In this document: in pieces, positions 1 to 4,628 of the stretch
Position numbering within the stretch: position 1 is the stretch's first letter
Layout of the letters: each line of letters opens with the position of its first letter
NCBI GenBank assembly: GCA_004556545.1
Contig: SFGO01000121.1
Location: forward strand, 1-5,671
Direction of reading: 5' to 3'
DNA from: Clostridiales bacterium
GTDB taxonomy: Bacteria; Bacillota; Clostridia; Christensenellales; Aristaeellaceae
DNA length: 5,671 nucleotides
The notes under the pieces: model-generated
Database searches by the model: none
What the model saw: the letters and a program-made list of their open reading frames with translations, nothing else
Told to the model about the DNA's origin: nothing
Made by a program: the position numbers and the translations under genes

Positions 1-10
1 TCGGTTGACG

Positions 11-209
11 GCTGCCAGTCGCTAGCTGCCTTCGGCAGCTGCATCCACTGGATGCGCGCTCCTTCTCGCCGCCCTATAACCCCGGCAGGCACCGTAGGGA
101 AGCGGGTGCCCGGTGGGCACAACCGCCATAGGCGGTTAGCGACCCGAAGGTGTGACACGAAACGAGCGGGGACTACGGCAGTAGTCCTCCGCGACGATTG
201 AGTGGCAGC
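11..209. other. Candidate structured RNA or multi-hairpin element, family not recognised
   Basis: This GC-rich block has no convincing reading frame, but its inverted repeats nest into one fold. Seen directly: outer stem 11-17 with 203-209 (GCTGCCA/TGGCAGC, 7 bp); next to it, stem 18-23 with 138-143 (GTCGCT/AGCGAC, 6 bp). Inside the second stem lie hairpins 24-40 (7 bp, 3-nt loop), 41-55 (6 bp, 3-nt loop), 106-120 (6 bp, 3-nt loop) and 121-137 (7 bp, 3-nt loop), plus an arm CGCT 57-60/AGCG 101-104 enclosing CCCTA 72-76/TAGGG 95-99. Between the second stem and the outer 3' strand is hairpin 166-192 (11 bp with one bulge, GGCA loop). Helices abut exactly: 17/18, 23/24, 40/41, 120/121 and 137/138. 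Such packing suggests an RNA junction, although all pairs are Watson-Crick, so the strand cannot be decided. A multicopy interspersed repeat or a foldable single-stranded DNA element are alternatives. It does not match RNase P, SRP RNA, tmRNA or a riboswitch that I know. Confidence 0.5.
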
Positions 210-243
210 AGTGCCTCCTGCACCTCCACCTTTTTGACACTCT

Positions 244-283
244 AAATCCCCCTCTGACGAAGAAATTCGTCAGAGGGGGATTT
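244..283 (-). terminator. Rho-independent terminator after the murG-type gene
   Basis: A perfect 18-bp inverted repeat (244-261 with 266-283) has a GAAA loop on the plus strand and a G+C core of CCCCCTCTGACG. It begins 3 nt past the murG-type stop codon on the minus strand. The T-tract is short on both strands (ATTTTG on plus, GATTTAG on minus), so it may work in both directions and could also end a rightward transcript from the 11-209 block. Confidence 0.85.
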
Positions 284-286
284 TGA

Positions 287-1360
287 TTAAGCCTGTTTCT
301 GCGCTTCCTCGATCAGCTCCAGCACCGCGTTGGTGCCGTCCTTCACGGGATAGGCTTCCAGCGTTTTTACCAGCTCCTGCCGCTGGGAAAGTAGCTCCAG
401 CAGGGCCTTGGTCATGGTTTCGGGGGTCATGTCCTCCTGCATGAGCACATGGGCGAGCCCCTGACGCTGATAGCTCTTGGCGTTCTCGATCTGGTCGCCC
501 CGGCTGGCTCCCAGCGGATAGGGCACCAGCAGCATGGGCTTGTGCAGGGCCAGTAGCTCGCTCAGGGTATTGCTGCCCGCACGGCTCAGTACGATGTCCG
601 CCACGGCCAGCGCATCCGGCATTTCGGCGGAAAGGAACTCCTTCTGGCAGTAGCCGGGCAGATCCTTCAGGCTTTCGTCCAGATTGCCCTTTCCGCACAG
701 GTGCAGCACGTCCATGCGGGGCAGAAGCTCCGGCAGCGCTTTGCGCAGGCAGGCGTTCACGCTCTGCGCGCCCAGACTGCCGCCGGTCATCAGCAGCACC
801 GGCTTGCGGCCGTCGAAGCCCGCCAGCGCCAGTCCCGCCGCCCGGCTGCCCCGGAACAACTCCGGCCGCAGGGGCGTGCCGGTCATAACGCCCTTTTCGC
901 CCAGCGCCTTGGCGCATTCCGGGAAGGTAGCCGCCACCCGCCAGGCGAATTTGGCGCAGATGCGGTTAGCCAGACCGGGGGTCAGGTCGCTTTCATGGCA
1001 GACCGTGGGCACATGGCACATCCACGCGCCCACCACCACGGGCACGCTGACGAAGCCGCCCTTGGAGAACACCACGTCGGGCTTGATTTTCCGCATCAGG
1101 GCGACGCTTTCCGCCGCCCCGGCCACCACCTTGAAGGGGTCGGAGAAATTTTGCAGGCTGAAATAGCGGCGCAGCTTGCCGCTTTTTACCGAGTGATAGG
1201 CAATGCCCGGAATGGCGGCGATCATCTGGTGCTCGATGCCGTTTTCCGTGCCGATGTAATGAATCTCATACCCTGCTTCCTTCAGCCGGGGAATCAGGCT
1301 CAGGTGAGGGGTCACGTGCCCCGCCGTGCCGCCGCCGGTCAATACGATACGCTTTGCCAT
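287..1360 (-). CDS. murG: UDP-N-acetylglucosamine--undecaprenyl-pyrophosphoryl-muramoylpentapeptide GlcNAc transferase (MurG family, GT28)
   Basis: MurG moves GlcNAc from UDP-GlcNAc to lipid I on the inner face of the membrane, giving lipid II for peptidoglycan. The 357-aa length is normal. Visible motifs: N-terminal glycine loop GGGTAGHVTP at residues 9-18 with the family histidine H15; SKGGFVSVP at 99-107; HESDLTPGLANR at 122-133; GTPLR at 161-165; the C-domain UDP-binding loop TGGSLGAQS at 192-200; RAGSNTLSELLA at 260-271; and GDQIENA at 288-294, near the usual DHQ..NA site. SKGGFVSVP and HESDLTPG replace the more usual GFGGYVSGP and HEQNAVPG, so this looks like the divergent Firmicutes MurG subgroup and may be a second copy beside a dcw-cluster MurG. 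The ATG start has a GGAGG site (1368-1372) 7 nt upstream. It lies 78 nt downstream of sigE, probably in the same transcript, and is followed by a strong terminator. Confidence 0.93.
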   Translation of the reverse strand: MAKRIVLTGGGTAGHVTPHLSLIPRLKEAGYEIHYIGTENGIEHQMIAAIPGIAYHSVKSGKLRRYFSLQNFSDPFKVVAGAAESVALMRKIKPDVVFSKGGFVSVPVVVGAWMCHVPTVCHESDLTPGLANRICAKFAWRVAATFPECAKALGEKGVMTGTPLRPELFRGSRAAGLALAGFDGRKPVLLMTGGSLGAQSVNACLRKALPELLPRMDVLHLCGKGNLDESLKDLPGYCQKEFLSAEMPDALAVADIVLSRAGSNTLSELLALHKPMLLVPYPLGASRGDQIENAKSYQRQGLAHVLMQEDMTPETMTKALLELLSQRQELVKTLEAYPVKDGTNAVLELIEEAQKQA

Positions 1361-1438
1361 GGAACTACCTCCGTTTCCGTCATCCGTATGTCAGTATACC
1401 ACAGAAAAGCAAGGGATGCGACCCCCGGCGGCATTGCC
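1361..1438 (-). promoter_or_regulatory. Spacer between sigE and murG with a possible -10 element
   Basis: The minus strand carries TATACT (plus-strand AGTATA at 1393-1398) 32 nt before the murG-type start, a plausible sigma-A -10. The hexamer 17 nt upstream (TCGCAT) is a poor -35, so this is at best a weak or activator-dependent internal promoter. I see no terminator between the two genes, so read-through from sigE is expected. The GGAGG ribosome binding site is at 1368-1372. Confidence 0.35.
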
Positions 1439-2152
1439 CTACCCGATTCGCTTCAGTTCGGTGTTCAGGCGGCTCAGAATCCGTTTTTCCAGCCGGGAAA
1501 TATAGCTTTGGGAAATGCCAAGCAGATCGGCCACCTCCTTCTGGGTGCGCTCCCGCTGGCCGCCCAGCCCGAAGCGGAGCATGATAATCCGCTTTTCCCG
1601 GGGATTGAGCCGTTCCAGCGCGTCCCGGAGAATATCCCGCTCGATTTCCTTGTCCAGATTGACGGACACGGTGTCCGGTCTTGTGCCCAGCACATCGCTC
1701 AGCAGCAGCTCGTTGCCGTCCCAGTCGGTTTTCAGCGGCTCGTCCAGACTGACCTCCAGCCGCAGCCGGGAGGACTTGCGCAGGAACATCAGAATTTCGT
1801 TTTCGATGCACCGGCTGGCATAGGTGGCCATCTTGATTTTTTTATCGCAGTCGAAGGTGCCCACGGCCTTAATCAGGCCGATGGTGCCAATGGAGATCAG
1901 ATCCTCCAATGGAATGCCCGTATTCTCAAACCGGCGGGAAATAAAGACCACCAGCCGGAGATTATGCTCGATCAGGCTGGCACGGGCCGTCTCGTCGTGA
2001 TTTTTCAGCCGCCGGGTCATTTCCCGTTCTTCCTCCGGGCTCAGGGGCGGGGGCAGGGGGTCGGGCCCGCCGATATAATAAAGCTCCTGCGGAAACAGCT
2101 TCGCCAATAGCCGCTGAAACCGAAGCTGGAAAGTCAAGCTGCGCTGATCCAT
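1439..2152 (-). CDS. sigE: RNA polymerase sporulation sigma factor, pro-sigma-E
   Basis: This is the mother-cell sigma factor of early sporulation, made as an inactive precursor and cleaved by SpoIIGA. The 237-aa length is close to the Bacillus protein. Residues 1-29 form the pro-sequence, an amphipathic basic/hydrophobic segment ending in YYIGG (25-29), which is the processing region. Region 2 follows: NLRLVVFISRRFENTG (64-79), then DLISIGTIGLIKAV (84-97) and the -10 recognition segment KKIKMATYASRCIENEI (104-120). DEPLKTDWDGNELLLSDVLG (137-156) is characteristic of sigma-E and sigma-K. Region 4 includes LNPREKRIIMLRFGL (182-196) and the -35 recognition helix-turn-helix TQKEVADLLGISQSYISR (203-220). 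The start has an ideal AGGAGG 8 nt upstream. It follows spoIIGA by 32 nt, the conserved spoIIG arrangement. The usual third gene, sigG, is absent and a murG-type gene takes its place. Confidence 0.97.
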   Translation of the reverse strand: MDQRSLTFQLRFQRLLAKLFPQELYYIGGPDPLPPPLSPEEEREMTRRLKNHDETARASLIEHNLRLVVFISRRFENTGIPLEDLISIGTIGLIKAVGTFDCDKKIKMATYASRCIENEILMFLRKSSRLRLEVSLDEPLKTDWDGNELLLSDVLGTRPDTVSVNLDKEIERDILRDALERLNPREKRIIMLRFGLGGQRERTQKEVADLLGISQSYISRLEKRILSRLNTELKRIG

Positions 2153-2160
2153 CGGTCGTT

Positions 2161-2165
2161 CCTCC
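2161..2165 (-). promoter_or_regulatory. sigE ribosome binding site and short spoIIGA-sigE hairpin
   Basis: The minus strand reads AGGAGG, 8 nt before the sigE ATG, a near-optimal site. Just upstream, GCGCC (2172-2176) can pair with GGCGC (2181-2185) across a 4-nt loop. This small hairpin overlaps the spoIIGA stop codon and may tune coupling between the two genes. Confidence 0.7.
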
Positions 2166-2184
2166 TTGTATGCGCCAAACGGCG

Positions 2185-2973
2185 CTATTCTTCCATTCCT
2201 GCGGGCAGCATGCCGCCCTCCGGCAGCGCGGCCATCGGCACTAGGGCCTGAATGCCGCCGTACTCCTGCCCCGTGACCGCCACGACTACGTCCGCGTCGC
2301 AGCTGCGGCCGTTCAGGTACAGGCGGCAGCTATCGGGCCGGAACACGGGCAGCAGGCTGCTTCCCGCCGCGGTGCGCACACTGATCAGGCGCATCCGGGG
2401 CGGAAGCTCCTGCCGCTGCACCCAGCGGGCGATTTCCGGCACCAGCACCCGCACGGCCCGAAAGGGCACCACCATCACCGGCAGGCCGGTGATCGGGTCC
2501 CGCAGAAGATTGCCCGTATCCACCATGGCGGGCAGCAGCACGCTATGCTCGCCCACGGTCAGCTCCACCTGCCGCACCGCCGTCATGGACGAGGGCGACA
2601 GGGCCGCCAGCCAGTACAGCAGCAGGCAGAGGGCCGCCGTAGCCGCCCACGCCGCTCCGGGCGGGGCCGACCGCAGCAGGACGTTCAGCGCGCCGCCGCA
2701 GAGCAGGGCCGCGCACAGCGTGGTCACCAAACAGCGCAGACAGGCCTGCCAGCCGAAATGCCCGAAGCACAGGATCACCCCTGCAGGCAGCATGAGCAGC
2801 CACAGGGGGGAAGGGAAAAAAAGGGCGCATATTGCGCCGGCGCCGCCCAGCGCCGCCGCCAGCATCCATCGGGACGGGCGGGGAAGAGGCAGTCCCGCCA
2901 GCCTGCCGCCCAGCGGGTAGGCGCAGGCGCAAAGCCCCATGTTGCAAAGAAGATAGGTTTCCCCATGGATCAT
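2185..2973 (-). CDS. spoIIGA: Sporulation sigma-E factor-processing peptidase SpoIIGA
   Basis: SpoIIGA is a membrane-embedded aspartic protease (family U4/A36) that cleaves pro-sigma-E after asymmetric septation. The 262-aa model has a hydrophobic N-terminal half with about four to five membrane segments (roughly 5-22, 36-53, 56-71, 80-99, 106-124) and a soluble C-terminal protease domain. The catalytic motif is DTGN at 152-155 (Asp152), followed by LLRDPITGLPVMVVP (156-170), as in the DSGN.L.DP..K.PVM pattern of Bacillus SpoIIGA. It is somewhat shorter than the usual 290-310 aa. I place the start at 2973 because TYLLCNMGL aligns with the family N-terminus and a GGAGGGAG tract (2983-2990) lies upstream at slightly long spacing. 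The reading frame stays open 99 codons further, but that part is low-complexity (polypurine tract) and lies across the promoter. sigE follows 32 nt downstream. Confidence 0.92.
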   Translation of the reverse strand: MIHGETYLLCNMGLCACAYPLGGRLAGLPLPRPSRWMLAAALGGAGAICALFFPSPLWLLMLPAGVILCFGHFGWQACLRCLVTTLCAALLCGGALNVLLRSAPPGAAWAATAALCLLLYWLAALSPSSMTAVRQVELTVGEHSVLLPAMVDTGNLLRDPITGLPVMVVPFRAVRVLVPEIARWVQRQELPPRMRLISVRTAAGSSLLPVFRPDSCRLYLNGRSCDADVVVAVTGQEYGGIQALVPMAALPEGGMLPAGMEE

Positions 2974-3007
2974 GGCCTCTCGCTCCCTCCGCTTCCTGTT
3001 CAAGCCC

Positions 3008-3064
3008 AGTATACGGCCCCCGGCGGCAAAAGAGCGTCGAAGCAAAGCGCGCGGATTGTCGAAA
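3008..3064 (-). promoter_or_regulatory. Probable Spo0A-dependent spoIIG promoter
   Basis: On the minus strand upstream of spoIIGA lie, in order, TTTCGACAA (plus 3056-3064), TTCGACG (3035-3041) and TATACT (3008-3013). The first contains an exact Spo0A box (TGTCGAA on the plus strand, 3057-3063) and the second matches 6 of 7 (CGTCGAA, 3035-3041). They are spaced 22 bp, about two helical turns, in the same orientation. TTCGAC (3036-3041) to TATACT is 22 bp, not the standard 17. From memory, Bacillus spoIIG also has an unusually long, about 22-bp, spacing that makes sigma-A RNA polymerase depend on Spo0A~P. Transcription should start near 3001, giving a leader of about 28 nt. Confidence 0.72.
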
Positions 3065-3080
3065 CGAAGGCCCATTCCCT

Positions 3081-3234
3081 CCCAGCCTATGAGCGGGAAG
3101 GGGAAAAAAGAACGAAAAAAAGCCCCGAAGCCAGGCCGCTTCGAGGACGGAAGGAAGGAAAAAGCAAGAAGAACGAAGAAGTAAAATGAAAGGAGAAAGA
3201 ATGAAGAATGGGGCGCGGAAAGGCCCGAAAAAAA
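3081..3234. other. Purine-rich intergenic tract
   Basis: The plus strand here is strongly biased to A and G, with runs such as GGGAAGGGGAAAAAAG and GGAAGGAAGGAAAAAG. The leftward reading frame that spans it would encode mostly Phe, Ser and Leu and is not a credible protein. It lies between the HTH gene terminator and the spoIIG promoter and contains a second terminator-like hairpin. I see no gene in it; the rest of 2974-3266 is control sequence. Confidence 0.5.
3115..3146 (-). terminator. Terminator hairpin upstream of the spoIIG promoter
   Basis: On the minus strand an 8-of-9-bp stem (3123-3131 with 3138-3146, one mismatch, core CGAAGC/GCTTCG) with a 6-nt loop is followed by C and seven T (3115-3121). 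This is a good intrinsic terminator geometry. It would stop read-through from the HTH gene before it reaches the Spo0A-controlled promoter. Confidence 0.7.
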
Positions 3235-3261
3235 CAGGAGCCTCCGAAAGGACGACCCCTG
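3228..3261 (-). terminator. Probable terminator directly after the HTH gene
   Basis: Beginning 5 nt after the HTH stop codon, the minus strand has an imperfect stem (CAGG 3235-3238 with CCTG 3258-3261, inner CTCC with GGAG-type pairing across mismatches and a bulge) and a TTTC loop. Seven T follow (3228-3234). The stem is interrupted, so efficiency is uncertain; the second hairpin at 3115-3146 may back it up. Confidence 0.55.
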
Positions 3262-3266
3262 CCCGC

Positions 3267-3476
3267 TCATATTCTGGTGCCGTCGGAAAACTGAAACCCA
3301 AAGTAGTATTCCGCTCCCAGCGCCTCCGCGATTTTGTTCATTTCGTCGGATGAAAACTTGCCGGTTTTCATTCGTTGGTTGAAAGCGGAGGGACTGGTTC
3401 CGATGGTACGAGCCAATTCAGCTTCGCTCATTCCCTTGTATGCGAGTGCCATTTTGATTTTTTGCGACAGGGTCAT
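3267..3476 (-). CDS. Small XRE-family helix-turn-helix DNA-binding protein
   Basis: This 69-aa protein is essentially one HTH_3/XRE domain: a first helix LSQKIKMALAYKG (3-15), then the helix-turn-helix SEAELARTIGTSPSAFNQRM (17-36), a fourth helix TSDEM-like SSDEMNKIAEALG (42-54), and a short C-terminal beta segment YYFGFQFSDGTRI (57-69). The C-terminal segment resembles a common small Firmicutes regulator type of unknown target. Three starts are possible (GTG 3485, ATG 3482, ATG 3476). I choose 3476 because GAGGTG (3483-3488) then sits 6 nt upstream as the ribosome binding site, and the other two starts overlap it. It is transcribed divergently from the 83-aa gene and probably binds the shared intergenic region. 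Its role, whether autoregulation or control of the neighbour, is inference. Confidence 0.85.
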   Translation of the reverse strand: MTLSQKIKMALAYKGMSEAELARTIGTSPSAFNQRMKTGKFSSDEMNKIAEALGAEYYFGFQFSDGTRI

Positions 3477-3494
3477 CGGCATCACCTCAAATGC

Positions 3495-3523
3495 ATTATA
3501 TAGGTTCTTCTACTTTTCGTCAA
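3495..3523 (-). promoter_or_regulatory. Sigma-A promoter of the HTH gene
   Basis: The minus strand reads TTGACG (plus 3518-3523), a 17-nt spacer, then a consensus TATAAT (plus 3495-3500). The start of transcription should fall near 3488, right at the GAGGTG ribosome binding site. The mRNA leader would be only about 12 nt before the ATG at 3476, which independently supports that start. Confidence 0.85.
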
Positions 3524-3536
3524 GAATAACGAAAAA

Positions 3537-3562
3537 ATATTTAGTTTTTTCTTTAGAAATAT
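3537..3562. promoter_or_regulatory. AT-rich inverted repeat between divergent promoters, candidate operator
   Basis: ATATTT (3537-3542) and AAATAT (3557-3562) form an inverted repeat with a 14-nt spacer; TTTAG also occurs twice (3540-3544 and 3552-3556) at 12-bp spacing. The segment lies between the two divergent -35 elements. A wider symmetry, GTCAAGA (3519-3525) with TCTTGAC (3562-3568), embeds both -35 boxes. Binding by the adjacent XRE protein is plausible but not shown, and AT-rich repeats arise easily by chance. Confidence 0.35.
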
Positions 3563-3563
3563 C

Positions 3564-3592
3564 TTGACAATAATTAGGTTTTCATGTATCAT
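3564..3592 (+). promoter_or_regulatory. Strong sigma-A promoter of the 83-aa gene
   Basis: A consensus TTGACA (3564-3569), a 17-nt spacer and TATCAT (3587-3592) point right. Transcription should begin near 3599, giving a leader of about 98 nt before the ATG at 3697. Confidence 0.85.
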
Positions 3593-3600
3593 TAAGAACA

Positions 3601-3642
3601 GGAACAGAAATCGCAAAGGCCGGAAAGCCTTCGCAGCGTTCC
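3601..3642 (+). promoter_or_regulatory. Leader stem-loop of the 83-aa gene mRNA
   Basis: GGAAC (3601-3605) pairs with GTTCC (3638-3642), enclosing GC 3613-3614/3633-3634 and a hairpin AAGGC (3616-3620) / GCCTT (3627-3631) with loop CGGAAA. This fold begins almost at the predicted transcription start. It may be a 5' stabilising hairpin or a cis-regulatory element; it does not fit a riboswitch class that I know. Confidence 0.4.
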
Positions 3643-3696
3643 ACGGTTCAAAAATCACTCCATCCGGATAAACGAAAAAACAAGGAGGAAACAGCG

Positions 3697-3948
3697 ATGG
3701 ATTTTGAGTGTTTGGAAGGAAAAACCCTGGAGCATATGCGTCTTTTAATCGAAGGAGCGGTCGTGCTGTATGAAAACGACGTAATGCCGCTCTACTCCAT
3801 GGCGATGAAGCAGGGGCGCTATCAGAACGCGGCGGGGCTGGATACCATCGGCGCGGCGCTGACCGGCCTTCAGAACGATATTCGGGAGCTTCAGGCCGCG
3901 CATGCCCTTCGGCTGGCGGGGCAGGAAGAACCGTCCAAGAACGATTGA
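3697..3948 (+). CDS. Hypothetical 83-aa protein
   Basis: I do not recognise this protein. It has a textbook AGGAGG (3683-3688) 8 nt before the ATG and a strong upstream promoter, so it is very likely expressed. It is acidic at the start, with no signal peptide or membrane segment. Most of it should be helical: LEHMRLLIEGAVVLYENDVM (about 11-30) and, after GRYQNAAGL (40-48), LDTIGAALTGLQNDIREL (about 48-65). The tail is charged (GQEEPSKND). The pattern suggests a small cytoplasmic helical bundle. It is divergent from the HTH regulator across a shared promoter region, so the two may form one functional unit. Its codon use and GC content resemble the GC-rich left half more than the genes to its right. 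Confidence 0.8.
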   Translation: MDFECLEGKTLEHMRLLIEGAVVLYENDVMPLYSMAMKQGRYQNAAGLDTIGAALTGLQNDIRELQAAHALRLAGQEEPSKND

Positions 3949-3960
3949 GCGTTCGGCATC

Positions 3961-3990
3961 CTAAAGCATTGTTAAGCATCGTTAAACATA
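3961..3990. repeat. Three imperfect 10-bp tandem repeats
   Basis: CTAAAGCATT, GTTAAGCATC and GTTAAACATA follow each other without gaps, sharing the pattern sTWAArCATn. The 10-bp period would place each copy on the same face of the DNA. They start 12 nt after the 83-aa gene stop. A protein-binding array is possible, but three short copies may be chance. Confidence 0.45.
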
Positions 3991-4013
3991 AATGAAGAAA
4001 ATCCCCAACTTCC

Positions 4014-4068
4014 AAGCAAGCTCCCCACAGGCATTTTCATCAGCGAAAATCCTATGGGGAGCTTGCTT
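4014..4068. terminator. Long hairpin between convergent genes, probable bidirectional terminator
   Basis: A 14-bp perfect stem (4014-4027 with 4055-4068, AAGCAAGCTCCCCA and its complement) continues after one mismatch and a bulge into AGG/CCT and ATTTTC (4033-4038)/GAAAAT (4045-4050), with loop ATCAGC. It sits between the rightward 83-aa gene and the leftward DUF2442 gene and starts 13 nt past the latter's stop. Neither side has a long T-tract, so a different role, such as a MITE-like remnant or an mRNA 3' stabiliser, cannot be excluded. Confidence 0.6.
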
Positions 4069-4080
4069 TAGCTTCGGTGT

Positions 4081-4329
4081 TTAGGGAATGGGCACGCTGT
4101 TTTCGTACAGGTGTTCCGGGGCGATGTCCACCTCATCGTTCCAGACCACGGTATCGCCGCCGACACGGGCCTGCAGGAAGAAGGGCAGGCTTTTCAAATC
4201 GGCAAAAAGGGGCTTATTCAGCAGCGGACGGGCGTTATAAAGTCGTTTTTTTCCATCGGCAAAGGTCAGAAGCAGCGTGTAATTTTCCTGCGGAACAACG
4301 CTCTTTACAACCCACACAGGCGTTTTCAT
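4081..4329 (-). CDS. DUF2442 domain-containing protein
   Basis: This 82-aa protein fits the DUF2442 pattern over its full length: an N-terminal strand VWVVKSVVPQENYTLLLTFADG (5-26), then a linker ending in KPLFADLKSLPFF (39-51), and the C-terminal signature VVWNDEVDIAPEHLYE (61-76). The biochemical function of DUF2442 is not established. Family members are small proteins that often lie next to DUF4160 genes, as here, and the pair has been suspected of a toxin-antitoxin-like or regulatory role. The start follows an AGGGGG site (4337-4342) at 7 nt. It lies 15 nt after the DUF4160 stop, so the two are almost certainly cotranscribed. Confidence 0.88.
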   Translation of the reverse strand: MKTPVWVVKSVVPQENYTLLLTFADGKKRLYNARPLLNKPLFADLKSLPFFLQARVGGDTVVWNDEVDIAPEHLYENSVPIP

Positions 4330-4344
4330 ATGGTGTCCCCCTTT

Positions 4345-4605
4345 TTAACGCAGAGGCTCAATCTTATACAACGGCTGCTCATTCATTGCCAGCTCCCAGT
4401 TTGCCAAAAGTTCATCCCTGTGGATTTCGGCCCAGGCGGCAATCATTTTTCGCTGCTTGTTCGGCATATCGCCCTCCATCAAGTCGCCCTCAAAATTGAA
4501 CACGGCGTTGTAATCCTGATAGGAGGCGTGAAAATGAGGCGGATTATGCTCCCCGTTGTTATACATCCGAATGATGATCCCATAGAACATAGACAGTGTT
4601 GGCAT
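4345..4605 (-). CDS. DUF4160 domain-containing protein
   Basis: The 86-aa product has the hallmark DUF4160 N-terminus MPTLSMFYGIIIRMYNN (1-17), followed by the conserved HNPPHFHASY (20-29), whose histidines could bind metal or act catalytically. Next is YNAVFNFEGDLMEGDMP (32-48) and a C-terminal helix WAEIHRDELLANWELA (58-73). Function is unknown. An upstream in-frame GTG (4614) overlaps the AGGAGG site (4614-4619), so I choose the ATG at 4605, which gives 8-nt spacing and the conserved MPT start. It is the first gene of a two-gene unit with DUF2442, behind its own promoter. Confidence 0.9.
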   Translation of the reverse strand: MPTLSMFYGIIIRMYNNGEHNPPHFHASYQDYNAVFNFEGDLMEGDMPNKQRKMIAAWAEIHRDELLANWELAMNEQPLYKIEPLR

Positions 4606-4628
4606 CGTAAGCACCTCCTTACAGGGAT

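Noticed and set aside
11..209. RNase P RNA, SRP RNA, tmRNA, 6S RNA or cobalamin riboswitch
   Set aside because: Signature segments such as GAGGAAAGTCC, GGAAGGAAGCAG or the cobalamin core were not found on either strand.
1..240. Protein-coding frame in the left block
   Set aside because: Possible frames are short, broken by stops and Cys/Arg-rich, whereas the inverted repeats explain the sequence well.
1380..1425. Sigma-E promoter for the murG-type gene
   Set aside because: A CATACGGA segment resembles the sigma-E -10 only in part, and no ATATT-type -35 lies at the right distance.
701..2110. Very long rightward open frame of 469 codons
   Set aside because: It is antisense to murG and sigE, which carry clear family motifs. 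Its translation is rich in His, Gln, Ala and Gly and has no recognisable domain, as expected for the opposite strand of GC-rich genes.
2974..3270. N-terminal extension of spoIIGA to an upstream ATG
   Set aside because: The extra 99 residues come from a polypurine tract and a terminator hairpin, lie across the Spo0A-type promoter, and do not fit the SpoIIGA N-terminus, which aligns at residue 2973 onward.
3601..3642. Cyclic di-GMP riboswitch, suggested by GCAAAGGC
   Set aside because: The rest of the conserved core and the second stem with its receptor are missing.
3961..3990. CRISPR array
   Set aside because: Units are 10 bp and contiguous, without spacers or cas genes.
3482..4015. Leftward 177-codon frame opposite the 83-aa gene
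   Set aside because: It overlaps a gene with a strong promoter and ribosome binding site and runs through the divergent control region; no domain is visible.
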